Assembly (NCBI GenBank): GCA_008638375.1
Contig: CM018050.1
Coordinates: 32,591,220-32,655,219, forward strand
DNA from: Nyssa sinensis
Taxonomy: Eukaryota; Streptophyta; Magnoliopsida; Cornales; Nyssaceae
DNA length: 64,000 nucleotides
Reading direction: 5' to 3'
Below, in pieces: positions 34,695-45,011 of this stretch. The position numbers and the translations under genes were made by a program. Under the pieces are notes generated by a model that did not search any database, was not told where the DNA came from, and saw nothing but the letters and a program-made list of their open reading frames with translations. Within the stretch, counting starts at the first letter, position 1; every line of letters begins with the position of its first letter.

Positions 34695-35381
34695 TCAGAT
34701 TACCTGAGTGAACTTCGCCTCGCCGGCATCTTTGATCCCGCTTTGATTTACCTGATCAGGTTGCTGATCTTGACTAGTTTTGCGATTGCATATCTTAATC
34801 AAACAAAAAACTGATAATCTTATAGTGGTTGGCGCCGCCAGTAGAATGCAGAGGTAGCGCAACTTTATGTCCGCCTTCTTTGGTGTAACAGCAGTAATGG
34901 CTGATACATAAGTACCCATCATTGAAAGTGTAGCTACTAAAACTTCAATGAAGAATGGATGTTCATAAGTGAGTAATAGTATAAGGTGAATGGCCGTGCC
35001 GAGTGCGAGTGTGTTACAGACCAAGAAAGTCTTGAAGGATACTCTTTCAGAAGAGTAAATAGCCCGTCCCGCCTCATGATCAACTTCTCCATTTTTACAG
35101 TACTCTTCCATGGCTGCACTGGGAGGAGTGGTTGCAGCAGGGTCAGAGGTCACCATGTCATTTGGTTTACAGTGCTTGTTGTCTTGCCAAACTCCGCCGG
35201 GAGGGTTGACGCCAGCTTGAAAGGTCACCGCAGCAATTAGTGTGGCAGCTACTAAGAGATAGTTTCGAGTTTCACTAGTTATTCTCTTGTCGTGAATACT
35301 GATGGGGATGATGAAGTGATTCAGGATGGTTTTGAATGTGAAGGAGGACTCGGTCTCAGTGTTTTCAGGTTTATTGTCCAT
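34695..35381 (-). CDS. PGG-domain multi-pass membrane protein (ankyrin/ACD6-type C-terminus)
   Basis: The frame opens at 35414, but I prefer the second Met (35381, MDNKPENTETES), giving 228 residues, because the first 11 residues are an unremarkable hydrophobic leader. The PGG signature is clear: RNYLLVAATLIAAVTFQAGVN, then PPGGVWQD. Four hydrophobic segments follow the usual PGG layout (numbering from the first Met, about 50-70, 125-148, 153-177 and 187-209). In plants this domain ends ankyrin-repeat proteins of the ACD6/ITN1 type, which act at the plasma membrane or ER in defence and stress signalling. No ankyrin repeat is visible upstream. It is therefore a stand-alone PGG protein (known in plants) or the last exon of a longer gene cut off by transposons. 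A possible splice acceptor (TTGACAG) lies just upstream of the ATG. No stop or frameshift is seen. Confidence 0.82.
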   Translation of the reverse strand: MDNKPENTETESSFTFKTILNHFIIPISIHDKRITSETRNYLLVAATLIAAVTFQAGVNPPGGVWQDNKHCKPNDMVTSDPAATTPPSAAMEEYCKNGEVDHEAGRAIYSSERVSFKTFLVCNTLALGTAIHLILLLTYEHPFFIEVLVATLSMMGTYVSAITAVTPKKADIKLRYLCILLAAPTTIRLSVFCLIKICNRKTSQDQQPDQVNQSGIKDAGEAKFTQVI

Positions 35382-35414
35382 TGTTGCAAGCAGTACTGTC
35401 AAGAGGAGATACAT

Positions 35415-36676
35415 CTACCAAAAGCTTTAAAGTGGTGAACAGAAATACTCCCAGGTGAATGATTGCTCTTGAATAATTGGTGGAGTCACATGGGCCATGG
35501 CTACTTGTGTAATAGCACCAAATAAGTAGGACTTTGGTGGGGATTCCAGACCAGTTTTTTTTTTTTCATGTTACATTTGAGGTTCTAATTCTAAAATTTG
35601 ACATTAATAAAAAATTATTATTTTAATGATGTATTAATTGGCTTAATAAAAAAATTCTAATATTATTTTTAATATCATATTTGGCATCAGTAAATAGTAT
35701 AAATTTATGCCATATTACGAAATATAACTAGCATGTGTCAAATAAATGTGAGGTTCATACAATTCTTTTAAGAAAATGTGAACTGAAAATGAAATGAAAG
35801 TGAGATTTATGCTACTTTTTCAAGTAAATGTTAAATGAAAGTGAGGTTTATGTTACTTTTCAAGTAAATGACAAATGAAAATAGAGTTCACACTACTTTT
35901 TTTTAGAAAAAACTTAATTGGTCAGTTTAAAAATATATTTTAGCATTGGAATAAAATTGTCAAAATTTGATATTTTTTATATTAAAATAATATCAAATAA
36001 CGTTAGAATAAAATTGTCAAAATTTAATATTTTTATATTAAAATAATATCAAAATTATAAATTTAACATGAATAAAATCACAATTTACATTGGAGATGCT
36101 CTTATTTGTCAATTTGTGTGGCTCTCGGGCAAGGCAGAGAAGGAAAGTTGGCAAATGAGTTATGTTTCTCAACTTGTAAATACACACAGAAATGCTGTAA
36201 GTGAATCCTCTTATTTTGTGTTTAAAAGAAAATTTATTAAGAAAGAGTAATGGTGCGTTATCTGACATGTAATCTCAACATCTATTTAAGTGGGAGGTGG
36301 ACATAATAATTTAATTCGTTTTCTTATAAATTCATCATATCACGTCGTTTTCTTATAAATTCATCATATCACGTCTTTTTAGCAGAACAATTTGAAATAA
36401 TCCGACAAAGATTTAAATTGGCCCAATGTGAATCATGTGGCTGACGTAGTTGCTTATGTTATAACACCGCGTCACCATGATTTTGCCTATGATTTATTTA
36501 TTTAAAAGTATGAATTTACAGCACCTAATGAACGGAAGACACATCAGCCATTCAATGGGTCAAGGAAGGCGATGGATGGAGACACGAGTACTAATGCTAA
36601 ATTACTGAATTATTGGTTAAACGACGCTAAAGCCCAAATCAAAGAAATAATGCACGACAACCTGGCACTCCAACTG

Positions 36677-36723
<47 letters not shown>

Positions 36724-37088
36724 GACAAGTTATGGCTGATCTCATTTATACAATTATGCTCTAAAAAAAATATTTTTTTAATGATAAAATCATGTTTCTT
36801 GTAGTGTAGGTGTGGAGTGAATTTTTGAATTGTCAAGTCGGGCTTCTTCGAATGCAAGTGTGGAAAGGGAATTCGGAATAAACTAGCACGTATATATACA
36901 CACGCCGCATGCGGCACACATATATTTGACTGTTTGTTGTTGTTTTTTTTTTTTTAGTTTACTCTTTTGTGTAAATTCAACCTCATCCTATGTGAAATGA
37001 TTTGCTTAACATCATGAATTTTTATTGTATTCTTGCTATTTTTGATCATTATCTTCCTCTCATTTTTTTTGTTAAGGCTTAATTAAGT
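35415..37088. other. AT-rich flank of the PGG gene with short tandem repeats
   Basis: The first 150 bases would contain the PGG promoter on the minus strand, but I see no convincing TATA box. From 35757 to 35900 a unit of about 55 bp (AAGTAAATG...AAATGAAAGTGAGGTT) recurs about three times. Two copies of a 57-bp unit with ATAAAATTGTCAAAATTT lie at 35949-36056, and a TTCGTTTTCTTATAAATTCATCATATCACG repeat (described, not quoted in full) occurs twice near 36317-36377. 36086-36110 resembles a GAGCATCTCCAATG-type MITE end in reverse. I see no gene. Confidence 0.5.
36679..36720. repeat. TA microsatellite
   Basis: About 42 bp of uninterrupted TA dinucleotides. Short open frames across it are artefacts. 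Confidence 0.95.
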
Positions 37089-37551
37089 TGATGTTACTCT
37101 TTGATGATTAGAAGGGTTTTCCATCTTTGGTTACTTGTCAAGAATTTAGGATTAGATGGTCATCGAAAAAGTTTCGATGACAGCTTTTCTAATGATAAAG
37201 TTAGTAAAGAAAATAAAACTATAATTAAAAAAAAGAATTGAACATAAATTAAAAGTGTACCTTATGTTTTTATTTATAGGTTATAGATCTCCTAAGTTGA
37301 GTAGTATTAGGAGCCATAAAAATAAGGATTTGAAGATATTCGAAGATAATAGGTGCCATATTGAACTCCGTTTCCTCATTTTGAGGTCGATAGGATATAG
37401 AAGGCGGTGCTATGCTCTGAATTATATACCTCTGAATCTCTCGTGTCTGTTTAATCTGAATAATACAATCCTTCTTGATCTATACCCTGAAGGGTTCTAT
37501 ATATATACACATATCATGCTTTGAATATGTTCATTATTTTATGGTATATCA
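37089..37551 (-). repeat. LTR of the second Tat element (3' LTR in element sense)
   Basis: The end at 37551 (GTATATCA, then GCTACTCCCC) is firm by comparison with 20834. The start at TGATGTTACTC (37089) is an estimate from similarity to TGATGCTGCAC. A block with TAGATCTCCTAAGTTGAGTA matches the middle of the first element's LTR. Confidence 0.65.
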
Positions 37552-37781
37552 GCTACTCCCCCTCGAGCCTTAGTTCTATGGTACCCGTGCAAAGCTGAGG
37601 TTAGGGTTTCTGAGGCGTTATACAAGTAATAGGTATAAATATGTCGCTCCGTAGTCTGAGGAAACAATTGTTGATGCGACATTCATTGCGTTAGCCGCTG
37701 GTTGAAATTACGAGACCATTATTGCTCTAACTGTCGTGACGGTTCGGAATCAAGGGCCTCCCTCGTGACACTTGTTAGATC

Positions 37782-37790
37782 TTTATAAAG
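37782..37790 (+). promoter_or_regulatory. TATA box of the second antisense gene
   Basis: TTTATAAAG, then AGGCGAGG, lies about 200 bp before the ATG at 37991. It corresponds in position and context to the box at 21034-21042. Confidence 0.6.
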
Positions 37791-37990
37791 AGGCGAGGGG
37801 AGCACACTGATGCCTCTCATTTCATCATTTTCTGCCTATTTATCATATCGCCAGAGAAAACTTTGAGTTAAATGAACTTCGGCGTCTCAGATGATTAACT
37901 CTGATAAACTCTACGATCAAGTTCGGTTTTAAATCTTTTTCCAAGTTTTTCGTATCTTCTTCCGTCCCTCCTCACATTCTTACTTTGATC

Positions 37991-39925
37991 ATGTCGGCCT
38001 CCGATGCTCAGTCATGCACTGGTTATGAAACAGAAGAGTCATTGGAGATAGACGACCAAACAGAAACTAACATTGTAACCAGTAGCCCATCGGAGAATGT
38101 AGAAAATAGGATTGTCAGTAACTCAAATCTTGGTTCTGAAGGTAGGATAGTAGAGGCTTTTATAGAGCTTAGAAATATCATGGGGGAAACCTCGGGCAAA
38201 CCCTACAAAAGAGAGGAAGGAGAAAGTGCCATGACTCAGGATATACTAAATGCTCTTAGTGTTGCTTTTGACTTCCCTACAAACGTGTCTTGTAAGGTAC
38301 CAGGACCCATGGATCGCTCCTCTAGTACTGAGCAAGGCGCGATATGTGTTTATCTTGAGTGGTTTGAGATAGGGGTTAGGTTTCCCTTTCACCCTTTCAT
38401 TAGGAAATTTTTTAGTTGGTTTAATATCTACCCCGCTGAATTGAATATAAACAGCTGGAGGCATTTACTAGGGTTTATAGTTTTAGGATACTTAAACAAT
38501 GTCGAGGTAGACCTCCTATTGATAAGGAGCAATATGGAAATGAAATACTTGAAATTGGAGGGCATGTTTTATATGTCTTTCGACAAAGGGTTTAGACCTT
38601 TCTCCTCTATACCTACTTCTAACAAGGCTTAGAAGAAGTGGTACTTCTTCGTAAAAGGACGATGGGAGCTCGAGGACTTCGAAAGCCTAGTTTCAACCTT
38701 CCCACGAAAGATTGGGATTAAGGGTGAGGTCCCTTTTTTGTTTTGCATTCTTTGGGCTTTCTCATTCTGCTTATTATTATTTTTTTTTAGCTTAATCCTA
38801 TGCTTCCGTCCAGATAATAGACCTTGGAAGAGATCGATCTCCAACAGAAGTACAAAAGGCTTTTTCAGACCAGTAATCGTTCTCACATTGCCATTATTTA
38901 CCCAAAAAAATTTGATAGAAGTTGGCTTAGTGCGGGATCAGACCAAAAGTTTGAAGAAGTCTTTGGTGACTGGATGGCTCTAGGGAAGAAAAAGAAGAAA
39001 GTTGGGGAAAACTCTTCCCTTGCCGAGCTTCCCCTTCAAGTGAATAAAAAGAGGTTAATTTTTAACCCCTCTGAGAAAACCGTCTTGGAGGATTTGGGGA
39101 TTTCCCTTGTTCAAGAGGCCCTTCTGCCTTCGATACCCACTGTTTTGAAGAAGAAAAAGGGCAAGGGCAAGTCTGTTGCTATTTCCTCAGAGTCTAATGA
39201 TTTCGGCGTGTCGGTCATGAAGAAGGCTTATGAGGACTCCTAAGCAACAAGCCTAAACACGTTCAAATGGCTGAGGCCTCAAAAGATTGCCAAAGATTTG
39301 ATGGCTTTTCACATAAGGGTGAGTTCTGCATAATTTTTTTTTTTTGTTCTGTAACATATTCTGACCTGATTGTGTTACTTATTTTTTCCAGGCTATGTAT
39401 GGCTTGGCAACAATCATGGACTCCCTCGAGGATCCCAAACAGATTGACGCCCTTTAATCTGAGCTTGATGAGGCCAAATTTCAGCTAGGAACTGCGCAAT
39501 CCTCGGTGGTGGCAGTCAAGGAAAAACTGAAGGAAGCTGCCAATTCCCATTTAATTTTGGAGTCTAAGAGAGACGCCCTTGCTACTGAACTGGAATACCT
39601 TAAAAAGAGGTTTGTAGATTTCTAGGCTACTACCATTCAAATGGTTTAGGATACCGCTGCAGCCTTCAGAGCCCAAACTAAGGTGGATCTAAAGGCTGAA
39701 GTCCAGGATCTAGGTGGTGAGCTGATCGAACATAGATGTTAAACCTTCAAGGTGAAGCTTCGTAAGAAGTATCTTGACTTGGATTTTACTGGGGTAGATG
39801 ACATTGAAGTCTCCCAAGTTGAGATCGATGCACCGGATACTGACGACAAAGAATAGGAGGTGGATCCATAACTTCCTTAAGCTACTGCTTCAGAGATTGC
39901 CGAACCAGTATCAGAGTAGACTAAG
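37991..39925 (+). pseudogene. Antisense gene of the second Tat element, decayed copy
   Basis: Exon 1 (37991-38723) encodes an acidic leader, then FPFHPFIRKFFSWFN, NINSWRHLLGFIVLGYLNN and FYMSFDKGFRPF. This is the same Transposase_28-like block as 21225-21936. A TAG at 38630-38632 sits where the other copy has Trp. The first intron (38724-38813) keeps AAGG|GTGAGG and a CCAG acceptor in the same phase 1 as the other copy. Exon 2 keeps PWKR and then shifts frame (QQKYKRLFQ reads in another frame) and ends in a Lys-rich region. A second intron is suggested by AAGG|GTGAG near 39319 and TTTTTTCCAG near 39391. The third exon's coiled coil (39450-39900) contains several stops. Confidence 0.75.
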
Positions 39926-40239
39926 GATGTTTTTGTGTGTATATATATATATATATATTGATCTTGTAACTTTTTCATTTTTGGGCTAATATATAAAATT
40001 TTATTCATTCCAAAACTTGTGTCCTGTTCGATATCTTTGTGGAAAGCCCGACTTCAAGATAATTTCTTCAACATCCAGACCAGTAGAAAACATAAGCTTT
40101 TTAAATCACTCATAAGCTATTTCAGAAGCCTTAAAAGCAAGATATACGGAACTGTAACACTTGTAATTAAAATAAGGTTTCTCAAGTATCTTTATACTGA
40201 TAATTCATGATATACAGACCTATATCACTTATTAATAAA

Positions 40240-40590
40240 ACAAGGGTTTTTTCTAGAGGTTTGTAGAATGAGAAAAAAGGACCAAACCCATAACACTTGT
40301 AATGAATACAAGGTTTTGAGGGGTCTGTTTATGGACCACACTTATAGCACTTGTAATGGATACAAGGCTTTTAGGGATATGTGCATTGATAAAATAGACC
40401 AAACCGGTAACACTTAAAATGGATACAAGACTTTTAAGGGTTAGTACATTGATAAAATGGATTAGACCTGTAGCACTTATAATTGATATAAGGCTTTTAA
40501 GGGTATGTGCATTGATAAAATGGACCAAACCTATAGCACTTGTAATGGATACAAGGCTTTTAAGGATCTGTGCATTAATAAAAAAATTCT
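40240..40590 (+). repeat. 63-bp tandem array of the second Tat element, about five copies
   Basis: Units share AATGGACCAAACC, AGCACTTGTAATGGATACAA and TGTGCATTGATAAAA. The unit length equals that of the array at 24950-25400, and the TGGACCAA and GTGCATTAATA words are common to both. The rest has diverged. Confidence 0.88.
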
Positions 40591-40619
40591 AAAGTGAATC
40601 AAAAGTAGCTTTTTTTATT

Positions 40620-41187
40620 AATAATACTTGTGTAAATGTTCAATGTTCCAAGTCCTAGGTACAGGCTTCCCAGTTGAATCTTCCAACCAATAAGTCGTAG
40701 GTCTGACGATCTTGGTTATTTTGTAAGGTCCCTCCTAGTTAGCGGAGAGCTTTCCTATGGTAGAATCTTTAGTGTTTGGAAACACCCTTCTTAGAATGAG
40801 ATCTCCGAGCTAAAAATTGATGGGTTTTAACTATTGGTTAAAACATTTAGCCATTCTCTGTTAGTAGGCTTCAGTCTCAATCCAAGCTGGTTTGCGCCTT
40901 TCTTCCAATAAGTCCAGATTCTCCACATCCTGTTGATTATTGGCCTCTTGGTCACAGTAGTCTATTAAGGGTAGGCATGCCAATTTCGACAGCAATGATT
41001 TTCTTAGTGCCATAAGCGAGTGAAAATGGTGTTTTCTTAGTTGAGGTTCTTCTAGTAGTTCGGTAGGCCTAAAGTACTCCGGAGAGTTCTTCGACCCATC
41101 TTCCCTTGGCTTCCTCCAACATTCTCTTAATTGTTTCGAGAATAGTGTTGTTGGTAACTTCGGCTTGCCTATTAGCTTGAGGATGCC
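40620..41187 (-). pseudogene. Integrase C-terminus of the second Tat element, decayed
   Basis: On the minus strand the segment is colinear with 25430-25995: a block like LRKYYQ/VEHL, then the PYKVTKVVRPTTYW-like region and the TRRTPT-like region, with several stops. It breaks off at about 41187, in the region that in the first element corresponds to HPQANGQAEVTN. Confidence 0.75.
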
Positions 41188-43128
41188 TTATGACTCATGA
41201 GCTTACTATAAAAAGTCATGAAGAGGAAGATAAATCAAAGAAGAACCTTGCTCTTAAATCCTCGTCTCATGTAAGTAAAGATGAAGAAAACGAAAAAGTG
41301 GATCAAGGAAGTGATGAGGATGTTGCCTTTATCATAAGAAAATTTAAAAACTATCTAAGAAGGAAACAAAAAAAAAAGGGAGTCAAGCAAAAAAGAACCC
41401 CCAACTTATTATGAATGTCATAAACCGGGACATATAACAGTGGAATGTCCTCAACTTAAAGGAGAAGGAAAAAGATCTAAAAAGAAAGCAATGAAAGCTA
41501 CTTAGGATGAATCATATGAGGAATCAAGTGATCAAGAAGTAGCCAACTTTTGTCTCATGGCTCATGAGAATGAGGTAAACTCTAATCTTGACTTATCTTT
41601 TTCCTATGAAGAATTAGAAAATGCTTTTTGAGGAATTGCATGATAAACTTAAAAAAATCATTTTTAAAAGCAATGATCTCAAAAAGAAAATCTTATCTCT
41701 TTCAAACGATCTTCAAATTTCAAATAACCAAAATGAGATCTTAAAGAAAGAAAATGATTCCTTGATTTTAAAAAATAAAGATCTTGAGGAAGAAAACTCA
41801 TCTTTCAAGAAAAAGGCAAATGATCTAAATTTCACTATTAAGAAGTTCACTAAAGGGAGTGAAATTTTTGCTAAAACCATCTTTCAACAAAGATGTGTTT
41901 TTGATAAAGCAAGATTGGGATACAATGCTCAACCAAACAAAAGTCTTATCAAAATTTCTTCGTAAAAGCCTCTAGTTCAAACATAACCACTCATACACAA
42001 TTTCTTAAAAAATTTATAGAAGGCATGAAAGACAGAGGTAAAATGATTTGGGTTCCAAAAGGAACTGGGTTACCTAAGACTAACCCTCATGGACCCAAGA
42101 AAGTTTAGGTACCAAAAGGAGTTACTTGAGTTGATCTTGTAGGTGTTCTTAAAATCCTCCTCAAGTAAGGATAAATGGTTCCTTGATACTGGATGCTCAA
42201 GGCACATGATCGAAGATAAAGCCAAATCCGCATCCCTCACTTCAAAATATGGTGGGTTTGTGAGCTTTGGGGATAACTCAAGAGGTAAAACCATTGGCGT
42301 TGGAAGCATAGGTAAAAATTCCTCTTTATTTATTGAAAATGTACTTCTTGTTGATAGATTAAAACATAACTTGCTTAGTATTAGTCAACTATGTGATAAA
42401 TGATATGTTGTAGTCTTTGAAGCAAATAAATACATAATTAAAGATACGTGTAATCATAAAAATGTTCTATTTGCTTCACATTGGAACAACAATATCTATT
42501 GCATCAATTTTGATGACATTACTTCACAAAAAGTGCAATGCTTTTGGTTATGGCATAGAAGACTAGGTCATGCAAACATGAATTTAATCTCTAACTTGTC
42601 TAGACATAAATTAGTTAGAGTTCTTTCCAAAACAAATCCCTAAAAGATGGTGTATGTAGTGCTTGCCAACTAGGAAAGTTCTATTTCTTACTACTCTCTC
42701 TCTCTCTCTGTTGATGTTTTCTATGAAGTACTTCTTGTACTCGATATTATCATCAATAAATTTCTCTTTCTTTGTTGAGAAAAAAATAGTGTTTGCCAAC
42801 TAGGAAAGTAAGTAAAATCTTCCTTCAAAAGAAAAAGGACGTCTCAACAAATAAACCACTATAGCTATTGCATTTGGATCTATTTGGACAAACTAGAGTC
42901 ACAAGTTTAGGAGGAAAACATTATGTATTTGTAATTGTGGATGATTATTCAAGATATACTTGGGTATTATTTCTCTCTCACAAGGATGAGGCACATGAGT
43001 CCTTCACAAAATTATATAAAAAAATCCAAAATGAAAATGGATATTCTATTATTAACATTTGAAGACATAGAGGTAAAGAATTTGATAACAAAAACATAGA
43101 ACAATACTGTGATGAATACGAGGTTGAT
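41188..43128 (+). pseudogene. SIRE/Maximus-like Ty1/copia gag-pol fragment
   Basis: The fragment runs from mid-gag to mid-integrase. It shows a Lys-rich gag segment, a zinc-knuckle remnant (ECHKPGHITVEC, with the first Cys replaced by Tyr), a long Lys/Asn-rich coiled coil (41621-41965), a protease block with WFLDTGCSRHM and GGFVSFGDNS, LKHNLLSISQLCD, a pre-integrase RRLGHAN motif, and integrase start DDYSRYTWVLFLSHKDEA. The SISQLCD and FGDNS motifs point to the SIRE lineage. Stops and frameshifts are frequent (for example near 41399, 41963 and 42401). No LTR, RT or RNase H is present. A 107-bp retroposed insert interrupts it at 42680. Confidence 0.87.
42680..42786 (+). mobile_element. Short retroposed insert with A tail and 23-bp target duplication
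   Basis: A 107-bp segment ends with AATAAATTTCTCTTTCTTTG and seven As. TAGTGCTTGCCAACTAGGAA plus AGT precedes it (42657-42679), and the same 23 bases with one change follow it (42787-42809). A long target duplication plus a 3' A run is the mark of LINE-driven retroposition. The AATAAA upstream of the tail suggests a 5'-truncated mRNA 3' end rather than a tRNA SINE, as no A or B box is visible. Confidence 0.82.
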
Positions 43129-43139
43129 TTTTTATTATT

Positions 43140-43706
43140 ATTTTCTATTCTTGATTTTGTGGTTTGTATTTTTTATATCGGGGGTTGGGGGCATTGGAGC
43201 AAATGATGGTAGTGGTGGTTGGGGGCGTTGAAGCTTTTATGGGTTTCGGTAGTTGTGGTTATGGGCATGAGGAAGGGGAGGGGTATAAAGAGAAGATTTC
43301 AATTTATTTTCTTAGTTGTGATTTTTCGGTGGTGAGAAGACGTGGGGAAAGAAGAGATTTTCAGAGAAAAGAGAAACAAAGTAAGTTTGTATGAGTGAAA
43401 AAGGAAAAAGGTGGGTCTGTTTGGATCAAAATGGTTTGTAGTTTTACAATATTTCCCTTTAACTTGGCATGAGTTTTGTGCGTGCTTTTTTCCCATCCAT
43501 GTTGGATGACCAATTGTAACAGAAGGATGAAATTGAAATGGGGCTAAAAATTGAAAGTTAAAATTGACAAAATTAAAAGGAAATGGACTAAAATGAAATT
43601 CGGGATAAAGTTTAAGGGTGAAGGGTGTAATTTATCCATATATATTAATTATACATAGGTAGTAGGTAATATATATAATAAAAAATAATAGATATATAGG
43701 TAGTAG

Positions 43707-43742
<36 letters not shown>

Positions 43743-44355
43743 CAGTAGATAATATTTTATATTCTTGATTTTGTGGTTTGTATTTTTTATATTAGGGGTT
43801 GGGGGCATTGGAACAAATGATGGTAGTGGTGGTTGGGGGTGTTAAAGCTTTTATGGGTTTCGGTGGTTGTGGTTATGGGCATAAGGAAGGGGAGGGGTTT
43901 ACAGAGAAGATTTCAATTTATTTTCTTAGCTGTGATTTTTTGGTGGTGAGAAGACGTGGGGAAAGAAGAGATTTTCAAAGAAAAGAGAAACAAAGTAAGT
44001 TTGTATGAGTGAAAAAGGAAGAAGGTGGGTTTGTTTAGAACATAATGGTTTGTAGTTTTACAATATTACCCATTAAATTGGCATGAGTTTTGCACGTGCT
44101 TTTTTCTGTCTATATTGGATGACCAATTGTAACGAATGGATGAAACTGAAATGGGGCTAAAAATTGAAAGTTGAAATTGACAAAATTAAAAGGAAATGGA
44201 CTAAAATGAAATTCGGGATAAAGTTTAAGGGTGAAAGATGTATTTTACCCATATATATTAATTATACACATGTAGAAGGTAATATATATAATAAAAAATA
44301 ATATAATAGATATATAGGTAGTAGATAATATATATATATATTACCTATATATATA
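43140..44355 (+). repeat. 614-bp tandem duplication
   Basis: Copy one (about 43140-43740) and copy two (about 43754-44355) are offset by 614 bp. They share a start with TTCTTGATTTTGTGGTTTGT, a G-rich body with a short frame (GGVEAFMGFGSCGYGH / GGVKAFMGFGGCGYGH) and an end with ATATAGGTAGTAGATAATA. A TA microsatellite lies at the end of each copy and differs in length. The short frame is kept in both copies, but I do not recognise it. Confidence 0.85.
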
Positions 44356-44359
44356 TATT

Positions 44360-45011
44360 TACACAGGGCCATATTGTGCAGAGAGGAGAGAAAGTGCCTT
44401 GACGTTATGGAGGAAGGCTTGGAAGTAAACCTTGAAGGGCTAAAAAGTATAATGGGGCTTGGAGTAAACCTTGAAGGAGAGCCGAAATAGCTTAATGGAA
44501 AAGTGACAAGGAAAGATTGGGAGTAAACCTTGAAGGGGAAGCCAAATAGCTTAATGGCAAAGTGACGATAGATGTGTGAAAGAGTTGGAAAGAAATTAGA
44601 GATATTTTAGGAGTGTTATAAAAAATGAAAAATTCTTGTAGCCAATAGGAGTCGATATATGAACCTCATTCAAGTTTAGAAAGTGTGAGTTGCTCCCGTG
44701 TCTTGTTTCTGTTTTCAAAAATTTTGGAAACTACTTTTTTTTTTCGTTTCAAGTTTTTAGCCTACATTTAAAACCGTTTTCAAAAAAATAAAAACAAAGA
44801 CAAGAAATCAAACACATTATTTGTTTTAGTTTTTTAAAAATTGAAAACGAAAAAAAAAATTTGAAACAACAATGTTATCAAACAAGCCCTTAGTTTTTAT
44901 TATTTTGGGTTTTTGAGTGGATTGGGTTTGATTGATCCCATGCATAAGCTCTAAAACATTTAAATGTTCAACTAAAACAAATCACAAAATGATTTTTCAA
45001 ACCACTACATT
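44360..45011. other. Short minisatellite and AT-rich flank
   Basis: Near 44400-44570 a 45-60-bp unit with GGAGTAAACCTTGAAGG and GCCGAAATAGCTTAATGG recurs three times with indels. The rest, up to the Tekay LTR, has A/T runs and no gene. Confidence 0.6.

Larger units (their letters stand above)
37089..41187 (-). mobile_element. 3' part of a second, diverged Tat-lineage element
   Basis: The order matches the 3' third of the 20107-31942 element. An LTR-like segment (37089-37551) ends in TATATCA and is followed by a G-rich purine tract in minus sense. Then come the plus-strand antisense gene, a 63-bp tandem array, and the C-terminal integrase on the minus strand. Sequence similarity to the first element is moderate, so this is a different subfamily. 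The element stops within integrase at about 41187, where copia sequence starts. Gag, protease and RT are missing. Confidence 0.85.
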
